Shown here: positions 53,709 to 63,429 of the stretch, piece by piece
Layout: each line of letters begins with the position of its first letter
Numbering within the stretch: the first letter of the stretch is position 1
Assembly (NCBI GenBank): GCA_949293595.1
Contig: CASFDW010000002.1
Coordinates: 310,001 to 374,000 of the forward strand
Length of the DNA stretch: 64,000 nucleotides
Direction of reading: 5' to 3'
From: an uncultured Spirochaetales bacterium
Lineage (GTDB): Bacteria; Spirochaetota; Spirochaetia; Sphaerochaetales; Sphaerochaetaceae
The notes under the pieces: generated by a model
What the model was told of the DNA's origin: nothing
What the model saw: the letters and a program-made list of their open reading frames with translations, nothing else
Database searches by the model: none
Position numbers and translations under genes: made by a program

Positions 53709-54298
53709 CAGAACGGTATCCTGGATGCCGCCACCATCAGATAGGAGAAGGCGGTTTTCAGAATGAAGTACAATGCCGCCGTCATGACGAGCATGATGAT
53801 GTTCATCGTAGTCTGTTTTGGTATGCTTCTTTTGAAGAATGTTCTTCTTATGCTGTTCTCAAGGGGGGTGAAGAATCCCTGCAGCCTGTTCATCGCATAG
53901 CTGAACTGGGATCCGCTCATGAAGGATGCGATCGTCTTCAGTATCAGGATGATGAAGCCTATGGTGAAGAATATCTGTATCCCGTAGCTCCAGAATGCGT
54001 TCAGGAAAAGCATCACAATGAGGCTGAGCGTCATCATCCCGTAGGTTCCGTAGATTTGGAAGACCGATTGGACCACGGTCAGCAGCCCGATTCCGATAAG
54101 AGGTGAGAAATCCAGCATTCCAGCCCTGAACCGGCTGCTTCTGAACATGTTCAGATACGGATCCACGATGGACGCGAGATAATACGTGAAGCTTCCCACA
54201 GCGGGGAAGGGGTTTATCCAGCTCAGCATTATCCTTATCCAGATTATGAAGGAATATATTTCCAGCAGTCTTGCTATGAACAGTGCGATCGTCGCCAT
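53708..54298 (-). CDS. YggT family membrane protein (two YggT domains)
   Basis: A 196-residue inner-membrane protein. Two YggT-type halves each contain a pair of hydrophobic spans: residues 3-30 with WIRIMLSWINPFPAV, and residues 100-190 with GFIILILKTIASF and the partner NIIMLVMTAALYFILKTAF. A conserved DPYLNMFR loop lies between spans of the first half. Family function is unclear, with links to osmotic shock and cell division. It is located between dnaE and recG in the operon. Confidence 0.85.
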   Translation of the reverse strand: MATIALFIARLLEIYSFIIWIRIMLSWINPFPAVGSFTYYLASIVDPYLNMFRSSRFRAGMLDFSPLIGIGLLTVVQSVFQIYGTYGMMTLSLIVMLFLNAFWSYGIQIFFTIGFIILILKTIASFMSGSQFSYAMNRLQGFFTPLENSIRRTFFKRSIPKQTTMNIIMLVMTAALYFILKTAFSYLMVAASRIPF

Positions 54299-54322
54299 TG
54301 TGATTCGTCTCCAGAAATAAAA

Positions 54323-57300
54323 CTAATAAATTCTCACGCTTTCGACAATCCCGAGCTCCTTGAGCTCCTTTATGTTGTCCGTGGAGTAGCCCATCCTCAT
54401 GTCGAAGCCGAGCTTTATGTCCTTTTTCTGCTCCTCGAGTATCAGATGCACCGGTATCTCCCCGCTTTGGTTCTCCAAGGTGTTCCTTAGTTCCGCAAGA
54501 TATCCGTCCTCCAGGATCTTGGATTCCTTCAGGACGATGGAGATGCTGTTGATGTTCTCCGGGACGAGGGATGCCGGATCCACCACGTCCTCGATGATGA
54601 AGCCCAGCATGTCGTTCCTGTATTTGAAGCTTCCCTTGAAGGCGTATATGCCGTCGACCTCCACGCGTGATGAAATCTGTTCGTAGACCTTTTGGAATGC
54701 GGTGGCCTCTATCTCTCCGTCCTTTGTCTGCAGGTTGTACACACCCATCCTCTTGTTGTCCCCGAACTTTATCATGCGGACCGATGTGACAAGCGCGATC
54801 AGCGGTGTCGATTTGAACAGCGGGATATCCTCGAGGTGGTCCAGACGGACCCGCACGCATTCCCTTATCTTGTCCTCATATGCGTCGAGGGGATGACCTG
54901 ATATGTAGAATCCCAGCATTTCCTTTTCGTTCTTGAGCTTCTCCTCCTTTGACCAGTCCTCGACCGGGCGCATTGTGAAACTGTTCATGACCGGCTCCTC
55001 GTCGCCGAACAGCGACATCTGTCCCCCGGCAGTGATCTCCCTTGTGGCCTTGTCGTAATTCAGAGCCTCGTCGAGATTCGCAATCAGCGTCGCCCTGTTT
55101 TCCCCCAGCTCGTCGAAGGTCCCGGCCTTTATGAGGGATTCGAGAAGCCTGGTGTTCGGGGCCTCCGGCATTCTCGAAATGAAATCCATGAACGATGTGA
55201 ACGGTCCGTTCTCCTCCCTTTCCCTGACTATCGTCTCCACTACGCTTGCCCCGACGTTCTTTATTCCGGCCAGTCCGTATACGATGTTACCGTCCGACAC
55301 GCCGAAATAGGTAAGCGATTTGTTGATCGACGGAGGAAGTATCTTTATGTTGATCTGCGGGGCGAGGTTGAGATATTCCTTGAACTTGTCGGGGTTGTTC
55401 ATTTCGTTCGTAAGGTTCGCCGCGAGGAATTCCGTCGGATAGTTCGCCTTGAGATATGCCGTCTGGTATGCGACGATGGAGTAGGCCACGGCATGGCTTT
55501 TGTTGAAGCCGTATCCCGCAAAGGGCTCGAGTATGTGGAATATCTCCTCCGCATGGTCCGCGGTATAACCGCGCTTGACGGCGCCTTCCCTGAATTTCAC
55601 AAGCTCCTCGGCAAGTTTGTCAGCCTGTTTCTTGCCCATGATCCTTCTCAGGATGTCAGCCTGTCCGAGAGAGTATCCCGCGATGATCTGCGCCACCTGC
55701 ATGACCTGTTCCTGATAGACGATGACCCCGTAGGTCGTCTTGAGGATTCCCTCGAGCGACGGGTCAGGATACTTTATCGGTATTATCCCGTGTTTCGAGT
55801 CGATGAACTGGTCGATGAACTGCATCGGTCCCGGACGGTATAGGGCGTTGAGGGCGACGAGGTCCTCTATGTTAGAAGGCTGCGCCCTCTTGAGTATCCT
55901 CCTCATTCCCTGGCTTTCAAACTGGAACACGCAGGCTGAGTCACCCTCGCCGAGCATTTTGAACGTCTTCTCATCCTGTTCATCTATCTTGTTGATGTCG
56001 AAATCCGGTTCGCTCATCTTTATCAGGTCGACGGTATGCTTGATCAGCGTGAGGGTCTTGAGCCCGAGGAAGTCCATCTTGACCAGGCCGCAGTCCTCTA
56101 TCTGCTTCATCGTGTACTGCGTTGCGATACCGCCTGTCTTTGCATCGCAGCAGAGCGGCACGTAATGTTCGAGCGTGTCCCTGCCTATGACGACGCCTGC
56201 CGCATGCAGCGAGGTATGACGGTGAAGCCCCTCGAGCTTCATGGCGGTCTCGAAGAGTTCGGCATAGACCCCGCCCCTCTGCTGGTATTCCCGCAGCTTC
56301 TCCTCCTCGGCCAGGGCCCGTTCGATCTTCATCTTGGGGTCGTCCGGTATGTACGAGCAGATCTTCGTCGCCTCGTCGAATGGTATGTCGAGAACCCTTG
56401 CCACATCCTTCACGACAGCCTTTGCCTTGAGCGTGCCGAATGTGACTATCTGTCCGACACGGTCTTTCCCGTAGTGTTCCGTCACATAGTCTATGACCTC
56501 CCCGCGGCGTTCGAAGCAGAAGTCTATGTCGAAATCCGGCATGCTGACCCTTTCGATGTTCAGGAACCTTTCGAACAGCAGGTTGTATTTCATCGGTTCG
56601 ACATCCGTGATCGTGATCGAGTAGGCCACCAGCGATCCTGCGCCGGAACCTCTGCCAGGTCCTACCGGGATGTCGTGGGCCTTTGCCCATGCGATATAGT
56701 CGCGCACGATCAGGAAGTAGCCGGGGAAATCCATCTTGATGATGACTCCGAGTTCGTAGTCAAGCCTTTCCTGCAGCTCCTCGGTGATCACGTCGTAGCG
56801 TTTCCTGAGTCCCTCGTTGGCAAGGTATACGAGGTACTCCGCCTCTGTTGTGAACGGTGCGGGGATGTCGCATTTCGGCAGGATGGGGCCGGGGAATCTT
56901 ATATTGATGTCGCAGCGTTCGGAAAGCCTTGCCGTGTTCTCGACGGCCTCTGGACACCAGGAGAACAGGCTCTCCATTTCCTCGGGTGTCTTGAAATAGA
57001 ACTCCTCGTTCGGGAACCTCATCCGGTTCTCTTCCATCTTCTTTGCGTTCGTGCCTATGCAGAGCAGGGTGTCCTGGGCGTTCGCATCGCTTTTGTCTAT
57101 GTAATGGATGTCGTTCGTGCATATGACAGGGACATCCGCTTCCTTCGCAAGGCGGACAAGTATGGGGTTCGTGTATTTCTGCTCCGCAAGCCCGTGGTCC
57201 TGGAGCTCTATGTAGTATCTGTCACCGAAAAGTTCCTTGAACCAAAGGATCCTTTCAAGCGCCTTCTGGTAGTTCTTCTTCTCCTGGTCCTCGGACGGTC

Positions 57301-57772
57301 TGATGAATTCCTTCGAGCCTCGGGCCTGTGGCTGCATCAGTATCTGCAATATCTCTCCCGCGAGACAGGCCGATGTGCAGATGAGGTCTTCGCTGTGGCT
57401 CCGGAGCACCTCGTCGTCGATCCTCGGCTTGTAATAAAAGCCTTCCTTGAACGCGATCGCGTTAAGTTCCATGAGATTGTGATAGCCCTTGTCGCTCATC
57501 GCCAGGAGAATGAGATGGTAGTATTTGTTGTTCGGATCCTTCGACCTTCTGTCGGGGGGATTGACATAGAATTCACATCCGATTATCGGATTTATGCCTG
57601 CGGCCTTGCATTCCTTGTAGAAATACAGGGCACCATACATGTTTCCATGATCGGTGATGGCAAGGCTTGTCATGCCGCATGCCTTTGCCTTCTCCACATA
57701 TTTCGAAATGGTCGCGGCTCCATCCAAAAGTGAAAAATCGGTATGGTTGTGCAGGTGTACGAATCTACTCAT
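54323..57772 (-). CDS. dnaE: DNA polymerase III alpha subunit
   Basis: An 1149-residue replicative polymerase subunit. The PHP domain opens with HLHNHTDFSLLDG; the palm carries the catalytic pair in MPDFDIDFCFERRG. The finger and thumb follow (GRGSGAGSLVAYSI, FGTLKAKAVVKDVARV), with a helix-hairpin-helix AGIKNVGASVV and an OB-fold (VDGIYAFKGSFKYR). It is a DnaE1-type enzyme, not PolC, since it has no internal proofreading domain. The start overlaps the FAD-domain gene's stop (TAATG) with no Shine-Dalgarno, implying translational coupling. Confidence 0.97.
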   Translation of the reverse strand: MSRFVHLHNHTDFSLLDGAATISKYVEKAKACGMTSLAITDHGNMYGALYFYKECKAAGINPIIGCEFYVNPPDRRSKDPNNKYYHLILLAMSDKGYHNLMELNAIAFKEGFYYKPRIDDEVLRSHSEDLICTSACLAGEILQILMQPQARGSKEFIRPSEDQEKKNYQKALERILWFKELFGDRYYIELQDHGLAEQKYTNPILVRLAKEADVPVICTNDIHYIDKSDANAQDTLLCIGTNAKKMEENRMRFPNEEFYFKTPEEMESLFSWCPEAVENTARLSERCDINIRFPGPILPKCDIPAPFTTEAEYLVYLANEGLRKRYDVITEELQERLDYELGVIIKMDFPGYFLIVRDYIAWAKAHDIPVGPGRGSGAGSLVAYSITITDVEPMKYNLLFERFLNIERVSMPDFDIDFCFERRGEVIDYVTEHYGKDRVGQIVTFGTLKAKAVVKDVARVLDIPFDEATKICSYIPDDPKMKIERALAEEEKLREYQQRGGVYAELFETAMKLEGLHRHTSLHAAGVVIGRDTLEHYVPLCCDAKTGGIATQYTMKQIEDCGLVKMDFLGLKTLTLIKHTVDLIKMSEPDFDINKIDEQDEKTFKMLGEGDSACVFQFESQGMRRILKRAQPSNIEDLVALNALYRPGPMQFIDQFIDSKHGIIPIKYPDPSLEGILKTTYGVIVYQEQVMQVAQIIAGYSLGQADILRRIMGKKQADKLAEELVKFREGAVKRGYTADHAEEIFHILEPFAGYGFNKSHAVAYSIVAYQTAYLKANYPTEFLAANLTNEMNNPDKFKEYLNLAPQINIKILPPSINKSLTYFGVSDGNIVYGLAGIKNVGASVVETIVREREENGPFTSFMDFISRMPEAPNTRLLESLIKAGTFDELGENRATLIANLDEALNYDKATREITAGGQMSLFGDEEPVMNSFTMRPVEDWSKEEKLKNEKEMLGFYISGHPLDAYEDKIRECVRVRLDHLEDIPLFKSTPLIALVTSVRMIKFGDNKRMGVYNLQTKDGEIEATAFQKVYEQISSRVEVDGIYAFKGSFKYRNDMLGFIIEDVVDPASLVPENINSISIVLKESKILEDGYLAELRNTLENQSGEIPVHLILEEQKKDIKLGFDMRMGYSTDNIKELKELGIVESVRIY

Positions 57773-58701
57773 TAAAGCCAGTCCAGATAATCCTTCTTCT
57801 TGTCGTTCGTCAACGGGCTTGTCAGCGCGTTGATGTTCAGGTCGTTGATGATGTCGTGGATCATCCCCTTGGTCCTTATCCTCTGCAGGGGGGATATCCC
57901 GGAGATCAGGTTCTCCGTCATTTCCAAAATCGCATTCTCCAGGCTTGCGCTTTCCGCCCGGTCAAGTGGGAACCGTACACTGGAGACAAGGTTGTCCAGA
58001 TCCCTGGAGCATGCGAAGCCGAGGTTCGGATAGGTTATCGCAATCCTGGCATCGTTGACAATATCCTGTTCGGGGTTTCCCACAAAGGCGACGGAGACCA
58101 TTTCGTCCATGTTCTTCATGAACGGACCTGAGCTTATGAATCTCTGATATGTCTTCGTGCTGAACAATATCCTTACCCTTGAAATAAGGAAAAGACCGTC
58201 GATGTCTATGTTTCCGCTCTTGTCGAAAATGCTGTAGAGTGGGAACCATTTCGCCCTCATTCTTTTCTTCTTCATGTACCTTATCTCGCATGACGAGTCC
58301 AGGATCGTGAGCGTGCCGGCAAGGGATGACCTGAACCCTTTTGTCGCCAAGGCGCCTCCGACCGTGATCCTGTCCGTGATCATCACTCCTCCCAGACTCC
58401 TGATGTTGTCCACAAGCACCTTCGGCAGAATCGTCCTTCCTGTCTGGAGGATCTCGTTCATGGTGACCATGGATCCGAATTCTGCAATCCTGTCGTTCCT
58501 CTGGAACCTGTGGAGCTCGTCTATGCCGGCAAGGGAGATTATCTCCTCGTTGGTTGCGTGGCTCGGGTAGGAGTCTGGACGTGACATCAGGTAGGAGCCC
58601 ATCGCCCACAGCGTGGATGATGGGTAGTGCTGGACTATCGCGGCATATTCGCCGAGATTGGACGGTGTGTGTATGTTTGGTGACCTAAGACCTTCGTGCA
58701 C
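57772..58701 (-). CDS. XDH-like FAD-binding subunit, divergent
   Basis: A 309-residue protein resembling the flavin subunit of xanthine dehydrogenase/CO dehydrogenase. DNIRSLGGVMITDRITVGGALAT matches the second FAD block; the first block is altered (LWAMGSYLMSRPDSYP in place of a Gly-rich loop). It is the third of three overlapping molybdo-flavoprotein-like genes and is directly coupled to dnaE. Whether it binds FAD is uncertain. Confidence 0.75.
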   Translation of the reverse strand: MHEGLRSPNIHTPSNLGEYAAIVQHYPSSTLWAMGSYLMSRPDSYPSHATNEEIISLAGIDELHRFQRNDRIAEFGSMVTMNEILQTGRTILPKVLVDNIRSLGGVMITDRITVGGALATKGFRSSLAGTLTILDSSCEIRYMKKKRMRAKWFPLYSIFDKSGNIDIDGLFLISRVRILFSTKTYQRFISSGPFMKNMDEMVSVAFVGNPEQDIVNDARIAITYPNLGFACSRDLDNLVSSVRFPLDRAESASLENAILEMTENLISGISPLQRIRTKGMIHDIINDLNINALTSPLTNDKKKDYLDWL

Positions 58702-59164
58702 GTCTGCGCCTCCTGATTTCTATGGCCACCTGGACCACCTTCACTATGTCTTCCTCATCCATGCAGCCGCATTCCATGATCTCCATTTCCTTCTTGATGT
58801 CCCCCTCGTCGTTTTCGTTCATTGCAATCAGGGACTGGATGAGGAGTGTTCGTGCCGCAAAGCAGGAAGAGCAGGGCTTCGCCTTGACGATGGAATACGC
58901 TTTTTCTATGTCCTGATAGTCCTTCGTCGTCTGGAAACTTTCGAATGTCGTGATGCTTTTCCCCCTTATCTCAAAAGCAGGGACCAGACAGGACAGAACG
59001 GCCTTTCCTTCGAGAAGTACCACGCATTTGCCGCAGAAGCGTCCGTTGCAGGCGCTTCTTATGGACTCATTGTGTATGTTCTCCATGAGTATGAGGGAAA
59101 GGGGTTTGTTGGAATTCAGGGAAAGCGACAGCGTTTTCCCGTCGATTATGCAATCAACCTTCAT
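58685..59164 (-). CDS. XDH-like [2Fe-2S] subunit
   Basis: A 159-residue protein. The plant-type [2Fe-2S] motif is SACNGRFCGKCVVLLEGKAVLSC (quoted only in part as CNGRFCGKC; final Cys about 60). A second, all-helical [2Fe-2S] domain has PCSSCFAARTLL and ECGCMDEEDI. This is the small electron-transfer subunit of molybdenum hydroxylases. It overlaps both neighbouring subunit genes. Confidence 0.85.
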   Translation of the reverse strand: MKVDCIIDGKTLSLSLNSNKPLSLILMENIHNESIRSACNGRFCGKCVVLLEGKAVLSCLVPAFEIRGKSITTFESFQTTKDYQDIEKAYSIVKAKPCSSCFAARTLLIQSLIAMNENDEGDIKKEMEIMECGCMDEEDIVKVVQVAIEIRRRRRARRS

Positions 59165-61136
59165 CCTTCGTCCTCCTTGCCGCCAGTATTTCCGCAGAAT
59201 TGGTGGGCAGATGCATGTTGCGGTTGCCCATCGCCTGCTTGAATGCGCTTGTGATGCCGCTCAAAAGCATCGCCTTTGTCACCGATTCGATTGCAGCGAT
59301 GCTGTCGGTGTCCCTTTTCCTGAGGGATATGTGCATCCTGAATTTGTCGCCGATGGTTATCCCGTTGAAATTCAGAAGCTTGAGTATGTTCTGCTTTATC
59401 GAGTTCACCAGGGAGCTTTCATCGATGATCATGCCGACGCTGTATTCCGCCCAGATCTCCTCCACTGTGGGATGGTAGTCGTATTCGGAGATGCTGACCT
59501 CGATAGCCATCGCAGCAAACGAACCTTCGTCGAACTCGCATGGGAAATAACGGTTCTCGACGTCGACCACGAGGGAGAACGGCGGCTTCTCCGTCTCCTT
59601 CAGCTGTTTGAGCTTCTTCGCCGCAAGCACCAGCTGCTTGGAGAAGTTGCAGATCAACCGGGCAAGTATCTTGGGACCCGAGTCCATGGTGTCAGGGCTT
59701 GCAGGGGCGAAAACGACGTCGTCCTCCCTCACCAGACCCATTGCCTCCTTCACCAGCTTCTTCCAGAATTTCGCAAGAGGTCCGGCAGGAGGGGCCGAGG
59801 TGTTGATCACCACTGTGTTCTTCTGCGTATATGTCAGCTTTGCCTGGAATTCGTTCTCGCTTATGAACGAGGTGGAGAATCCCGCTATGCCTATTCCCGA
59901 GGAGATCGCGATTCCTCTGGAATATCCGATGAGCGACGGGTCCCCCTTCTGCAGCGAGTAGGAACTCCATTTCCTGTCGAAGGATGATTTGCCCCCGACC
60001 GAAAGCAGGAGCTTCTTTATCTCTCCCATTTCCACTGCAGGCAGGTAATCGGTGAACTTCTTCTTGTCCTTGTATGCCATCATCCTGAATTGCAGCGGGG
60101 TGATGTCAAGTATTCTTGCGATTTCGTTCTCGTGATACTCCGTGGAGGCCAGCGCCTCGCTGTATCCGAGGGATGAGAAGAGAAATGACGGGTAATGTCC
60201 TGTGCGCCGGATCCTGACCTTTGCCCTGAAGGCCTGCAAGGGATAGGATGGGACGAGTCCCGTTATCGCCTGCCGCTGGTACTCTTTGAAAAGTATGGGG
60301 TAGGAACCCATGTCCACCGTATGCTCGACCTCCTCTGCGATCGGCTTGGCTTCCTGGTTCAGCCAGGTGGTACGCTTTGTATGTATCGCACCTCTGCGGT
60401 TGCGGGCCCTGTCCCTTATCTCTATCGGGCCTTTCGTCTCTATGCAGGCTATCGCCGCGAGGGCGGAGAGTCTGGCAGGCTCGATGAGGTACTCGTCGTT
60501 CGTCGGTCCTCCCTCGAGTGCATGGATCATGATTTTCCTCTCGTCGAGGGCTGTGGCCCGCGCCACGGTCTTCCTGACGAATACGGGATACTGCGTTGGA
60601 ACCTTGATGTGCATGAGACCGCCTTCGAGCCATGCGGAGGCGGTGAAGAGTTCGAATGGGGAACTGATTATCGGATCGAGATAGAAATCCGTCTCTATCT
60701 TCCTGTATTCTTCCTTTGCCGCTGGTGCCTGACCTTCTGATTCCTTTTCCTCGTCTCCGATGATGTCCTCCTGGAAGTCCTGCAGTCTTCCCCATCCGTA
60801 TTCGTCAACGGGAAGATCCTCCTTTTCGAATTCCTCCTTCTCCTTGCTTTCCACCCCGATCATCCTGCCGGCGAGGGTTGCAGATTCATAATCCGGCGCG
60901 AACACCGCGCATAGCGGATTGCCATCGTAGGATTTTTCATCGGAAAAGAGCAAAGGCAGCGTCGTTCCCAGGAAATCCATCTCGTTTTCTCCCGGAACCC
61001 CTTCCTTCGTGAGTATGTAGAATTTCGAATCAAGCTCAGGTAGCCTGATGTCTGAAAGCGTCACTTCCCTCTGGGGGGCATGGTAAACGATACCATACCT
61101 CATGTTCAATCTTGGAACGGCTGTCTTGTCTGCCAT
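59154..61136 (-). CDS. Degenerate molybdenum-hydroxylase-like large subunit
   Basis: A 660-residue protein aligned by eye with the molybdopterin subunit of xanthine dehydrogenase: SEAFIN-like SFISENEFQAKLTYTQ and VKVPTQYP blocks. Where active enzymes have a GGGFGGK motif it reads ALEGGPTNDEYLIEPARLSA, and I cannot find the usual C-terminal catalytic Glu. An acidic insert follows residue 110 (EKEEFEKEDLP). It may have lost or changed its cofactor. It is the first gene of the long dnaE operon and is divergent from ligA. The start at 61136 fits a leaderless promoter. Confidence 0.7.
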   Translation of the reverse strand: MADKTAVPRLNMRYGIVYHAPQREVTLSDIRLPELDSKFYILTKEGVPGENEMDFLGTTLPLLFSDEKSYDGNPLCAVFAPDYESATLAGRMIGVESKEKEEFEKEDLPVDEYGWGRLQDFQEDIIGDEEKESEGQAPAAKEEYRKIETDFYLDPIISSPFELFTASAWLEGGLMHIKVPTQYPVFVRKTVARATALDERKIMIHALEGGPTNDEYLIEPARLSALAAIACIETKGPIEIRDRARNRRGAIHTKRTTWLNQEAKPIAEEVEHTVDMGSYPILFKEYQRQAITGLVPSYPLQAFRAKVRIRRTGHYPSFLFSSLGYSEALASTEYHENEIARILDITPLQFRMMAYKDKKKFTDYLPAVEMGEIKKLLLSVGGKSSFDRKWSSYSLQKGDPSLIGYSRGIAISSGIGIAGFSTSFISENEFQAKLTYTQKNTVVINTSAPPAGPLAKFWKKLVKEAMGLVREDDVVFAPASPDTMDSGPKILARLICNFSKQLVLAAKKLKQLKETEKPPFSLVVDVENRYFPCEFDEGSFAAMAIEVSISEYDYHPTVEEIWAEYSVGMIIDESSLVNSIKQNILKLLNFNGITIGDKFRMHISLRKRDTDSIAAIESVTKAMLLSGITSAFKQAMGNRNMHLPTNSAEILAARRTKDEG

Positions 61137-61171
61137 ATCTTGAAGATACCACAAATGCCTCCGGTTCTCAA
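61137..61171 (-). promoter_or_regulatory. Leaderless promoter of the XDH-dnaE operon
   Basis: On the minus strand TTGAGA (61166-61171), exact 17-nt spacer, TATCTT (61143-61148), then 6 nt to the ATG at 61136. Confidence 0.68.
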
Positions 61172-61246
61172 TAAAACAGAGTTTTATCCGATGCAGGTGT
61201 GTGGGGCCTCTTGAAACAATGTCACAGACATACGGAGGATGCGATG

Positions 61247-61282
61247 TTCCAAAAAAAGCTGGAAAAATGCTATATTCTGGTC
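61247..61282 (+). promoter_or_regulatory. Leaderless promoter of ligA
   Basis: TTCCAA (61247-61252), 18-nt spacer, TATATT (61271-61276), then 6 nt to the ATG at 61283. No Shine-Dalgarno is present. Confidence 0.58.
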
Positions 61283-63367
61283 ATGGACATCAAAGAAAAA
61301 ATCGACGGCCTTACTGAAAAGCTGATCAATTATCAGAAAGCTTATTACGTCGACGGCAGACCGCTTGTCAGCGATTTGGAGTACGACAGGCTTTTCGACG
61401 AGCTTGCAAGACTCGAGAAGGCCAATCCTTCCCTTGTCCGCCCTGACAGCCCGACCCTCAGGGTGGGGTCGGATCTGAGCAACGATTTCCCGGAAATTGA
61501 ACATACCATTCCCGTGCTCAGTCTTGACAAGGCGTATTCCCGCGACGAGGTCCTGTCTTTCATTGACAAATGCATAAGAAAGGAATCCTCGTCTCTCACT
61601 TTCGTCGCGGAGGAGAAGATAGATGGCATATCAATGGTGCTGTATTATGAGGAAGGCATCCTTTCGCGCGCCGTCACAAGGGGCAACGGCTTGGTCGGCA
61701 ACGATGTGACGGCAAACATCAGGACAATAAAGAGCATCCCCCTTTCCCTCCCGGAGAAAATCGACCTTGCGGTCAGGGGGGAGGTCTTCCTGAGGAAAAA
61801 GGATTTCGAGATAATCAACAGCAGGGAGGAGGACGAGGATAAAAAGGCTGCAAACCCGCGCAATCTCGCCGCGGGCACCGTGCGCAGGCAGAAAAGCGAG
61901 GAGGCTGCGCGGGTCCCCCTGGACATGTTCATCTACGAAGGCTTCTGGAGAGACAGGGGGCAGACCCCGAAGGATCATCTGCACATATTGAGGAAGCTCA
62001 AGGACCTGGGGTTCAAGATAAACAGCCACATGTCGTTTTTCGCCCATGACAGGAAGGATGCGGAGGCTGCGCTTGCGGAAGCCGGATTGGAAGGAAAGGC
62101 CTACGCATTCGCAGAAATGGAGGATTACATAGCCTTCAAGACAAATGAACGGAAGAATCTGGAGTGGGAGATAGACGGTCTTGTCTTCAAGATCAACGAG
62201 CTTGAGACAAGGGAGAGGTTCGGCTATACCGAGCATCATCCGCGCTGGGCGGTTGCCTACAAGTTCGAATCCCCGCAGGCCGTGTCGAGACTGCTCGGAA
62301 TAACGGTGCAGGTCGGGAGGACCGGAAGGATCACTCCCGTGGCTGAGCTCATGCCGGTGTCTCTCGGAGGGTCTGTGATAAGGAGGGCCACTCTCCACAA
62401 CCAGGAATACATAGATTCTCTGGAGCTTGCGGTGGGTGATACGGTGTCGATTGTGAAGAGGGGGGATGTGATTCCGGCCGTTGAGGATGTGATCGAGAAG
62501 AACGGGGAAGGCAACACCACCTATGAGATTCCTTTGTCGTGTCCTTCATGCGGAAGTCCGCTGGAGAAGGATGGTGCCCACATGTATTGTCCCAACCGCG
62601 GGTGTCCCGAACAGGTCAAGGGACTTCTGTCGTTCTTCGCCTCGCGCAATCAGATGGACATAGAGACCCTGGGGCCGAAGACGATCGAGCTGTTTTATGA
62701 GAAGGGTGTCCTGCGCCGGATAGAGGACATATACGGGGCCGATTATTCCAGCCTTGTAGGAATGCCAGGGATAGGGGAAAAGACCATCCGGCAGATTGTG
62801 AAATCGGTTGAGGAATCCAAGAGCAGGCCGTTCAAGGTGGTTCTTTCCTCGTTGGGGATAAGTGAAATAGGGAAGAAGAGCGCAGAGATCCTGGTATCCG
62901 GAGGTTTTGATTCCATTGACAAGCTGAAGGCGGCGGACGAGGATGACCTCGTGAGGATACCCGGCATAGGTGAAAGGACGGCGCATATCATCGTCGAGGC
63001 CTTTGCGGATGCCGATCTTCTCCGTACGTTGGACAGCCTGGCCTCGCACGGACTGCACATGTCCCAGGCGGACGATGGCGAGGATGAGGTCCTCGAACAG
63101 ACCCTGCAGGGTACGGTGTGGTGCGTGACCGGCAGCTTTGAGAATTTCAATCCGCGTTCCAAAGCGCTCGAGGAGATCGAGAGACGCGGGGGACGGACCG
63201 TTTCCAGTGTCACGGGAAAGACCACGCACCTGCTGGCAGGTTCCGGCGGCGGATCCAAAAGGGCGGATGCCGAGAGGCTCGGTGTCAGGATCGTCGACGA
63301 AAGGGAATTTCTCGTCCTTATCGGAAAGGCGGAGGAAGAAAAAGGCGGCCAACTTGAGCTTTTTTAA
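61283..63367 (+). CDS. ligA: NAD-dependent DNA ligase
   Basis: A 694-residue ligase. The adenylation Lys is in AEEKIDGISMVL (about residue 116), with the NAD-binding Ia domain before it. The OB-fold follows (VQVGRTGRITPVAEL), then the zinc finger CPSCGSPLEKDGAHMYCP, the helix-hairpin-helix cluster (MPGIGEKTIRQI, IPGIGERTAHII) and a C-terminal BRCT domain (VTGSFENFNPRSKALEEIE). The start at 61283 matches the family's MDIKEKIDGLTEKL beginning and a leaderless promoter. It is divergent from the XDH-dnaE operon. Confidence 0.97.
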   Translation: MDIKEKIDGLTEKLINYQKAYYVDGRPLVSDLEYDRLFDELARLEKANPSLVRPDSPTLRVGSDLSNDFPEIEHTIPVLSLDKAYSRDEVLSFIDKCIRKESSSLTFVAEEKIDGISMVLYYEEGILSRAVTRGNGLVGNDVTANIRTIKSIPLSLPEKIDLAVRGEVFLRKKDFEIINSREEDEDKKAANPRNLAAGTVRRQKSEEAARVPLDMFIYEGFWRDRGQTPKDHLHILRKLKDLGFKINSHMSFFAHDRKDAEAALAEAGLEGKAYAFAEMEDYIAFKTNERKNLEWEIDGLVFKINELETRERFGYTEHHPRWAVAYKFESPQAVSRLLGITVQVGRTGRITPVAELMPVSLGGSVIRRATLHNQEYIDSLELAVGDTVSIVKRGDVIPAVEDVIEKNGEGNTTYEIPLSCPSCGSPLEKDGAHMYCPNRGCPEQVKGLLSFFASRNQMDIETLGPKTIELFYEKGVLRRIEDIYGADYSSLVGMPGIGEKTIRQIVKSVEESKSRPFKVVLSSLGISEIGKKSAEILVSGGFDSIDKLKAADEDDLVRIPGIGERTAHIIVEAFADADLLRTLDSLASHGLHMSQADDGEDEVLEQTLQGTVWCVTGSFENFNPRSKALEEIERRGGRTVSSVTGKTTHLLAGSGGGSKRADAERLGVRIVDEREFLVLIGKAEEEKGGQLELF

Positions 63368-63429
63368 TCCTTGGTGTATCTTTCGGGAAAAATAATGGTT
63401 ATCAACGCTATATTACGGAGGTTCCTGAT

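Noticed and set aside
56036-57733. A 565-codon open frame on the plus strand opposite dnaE
   Set aside because: It is the mirror of conserved dnaE codons, with no ribosome site or domain.
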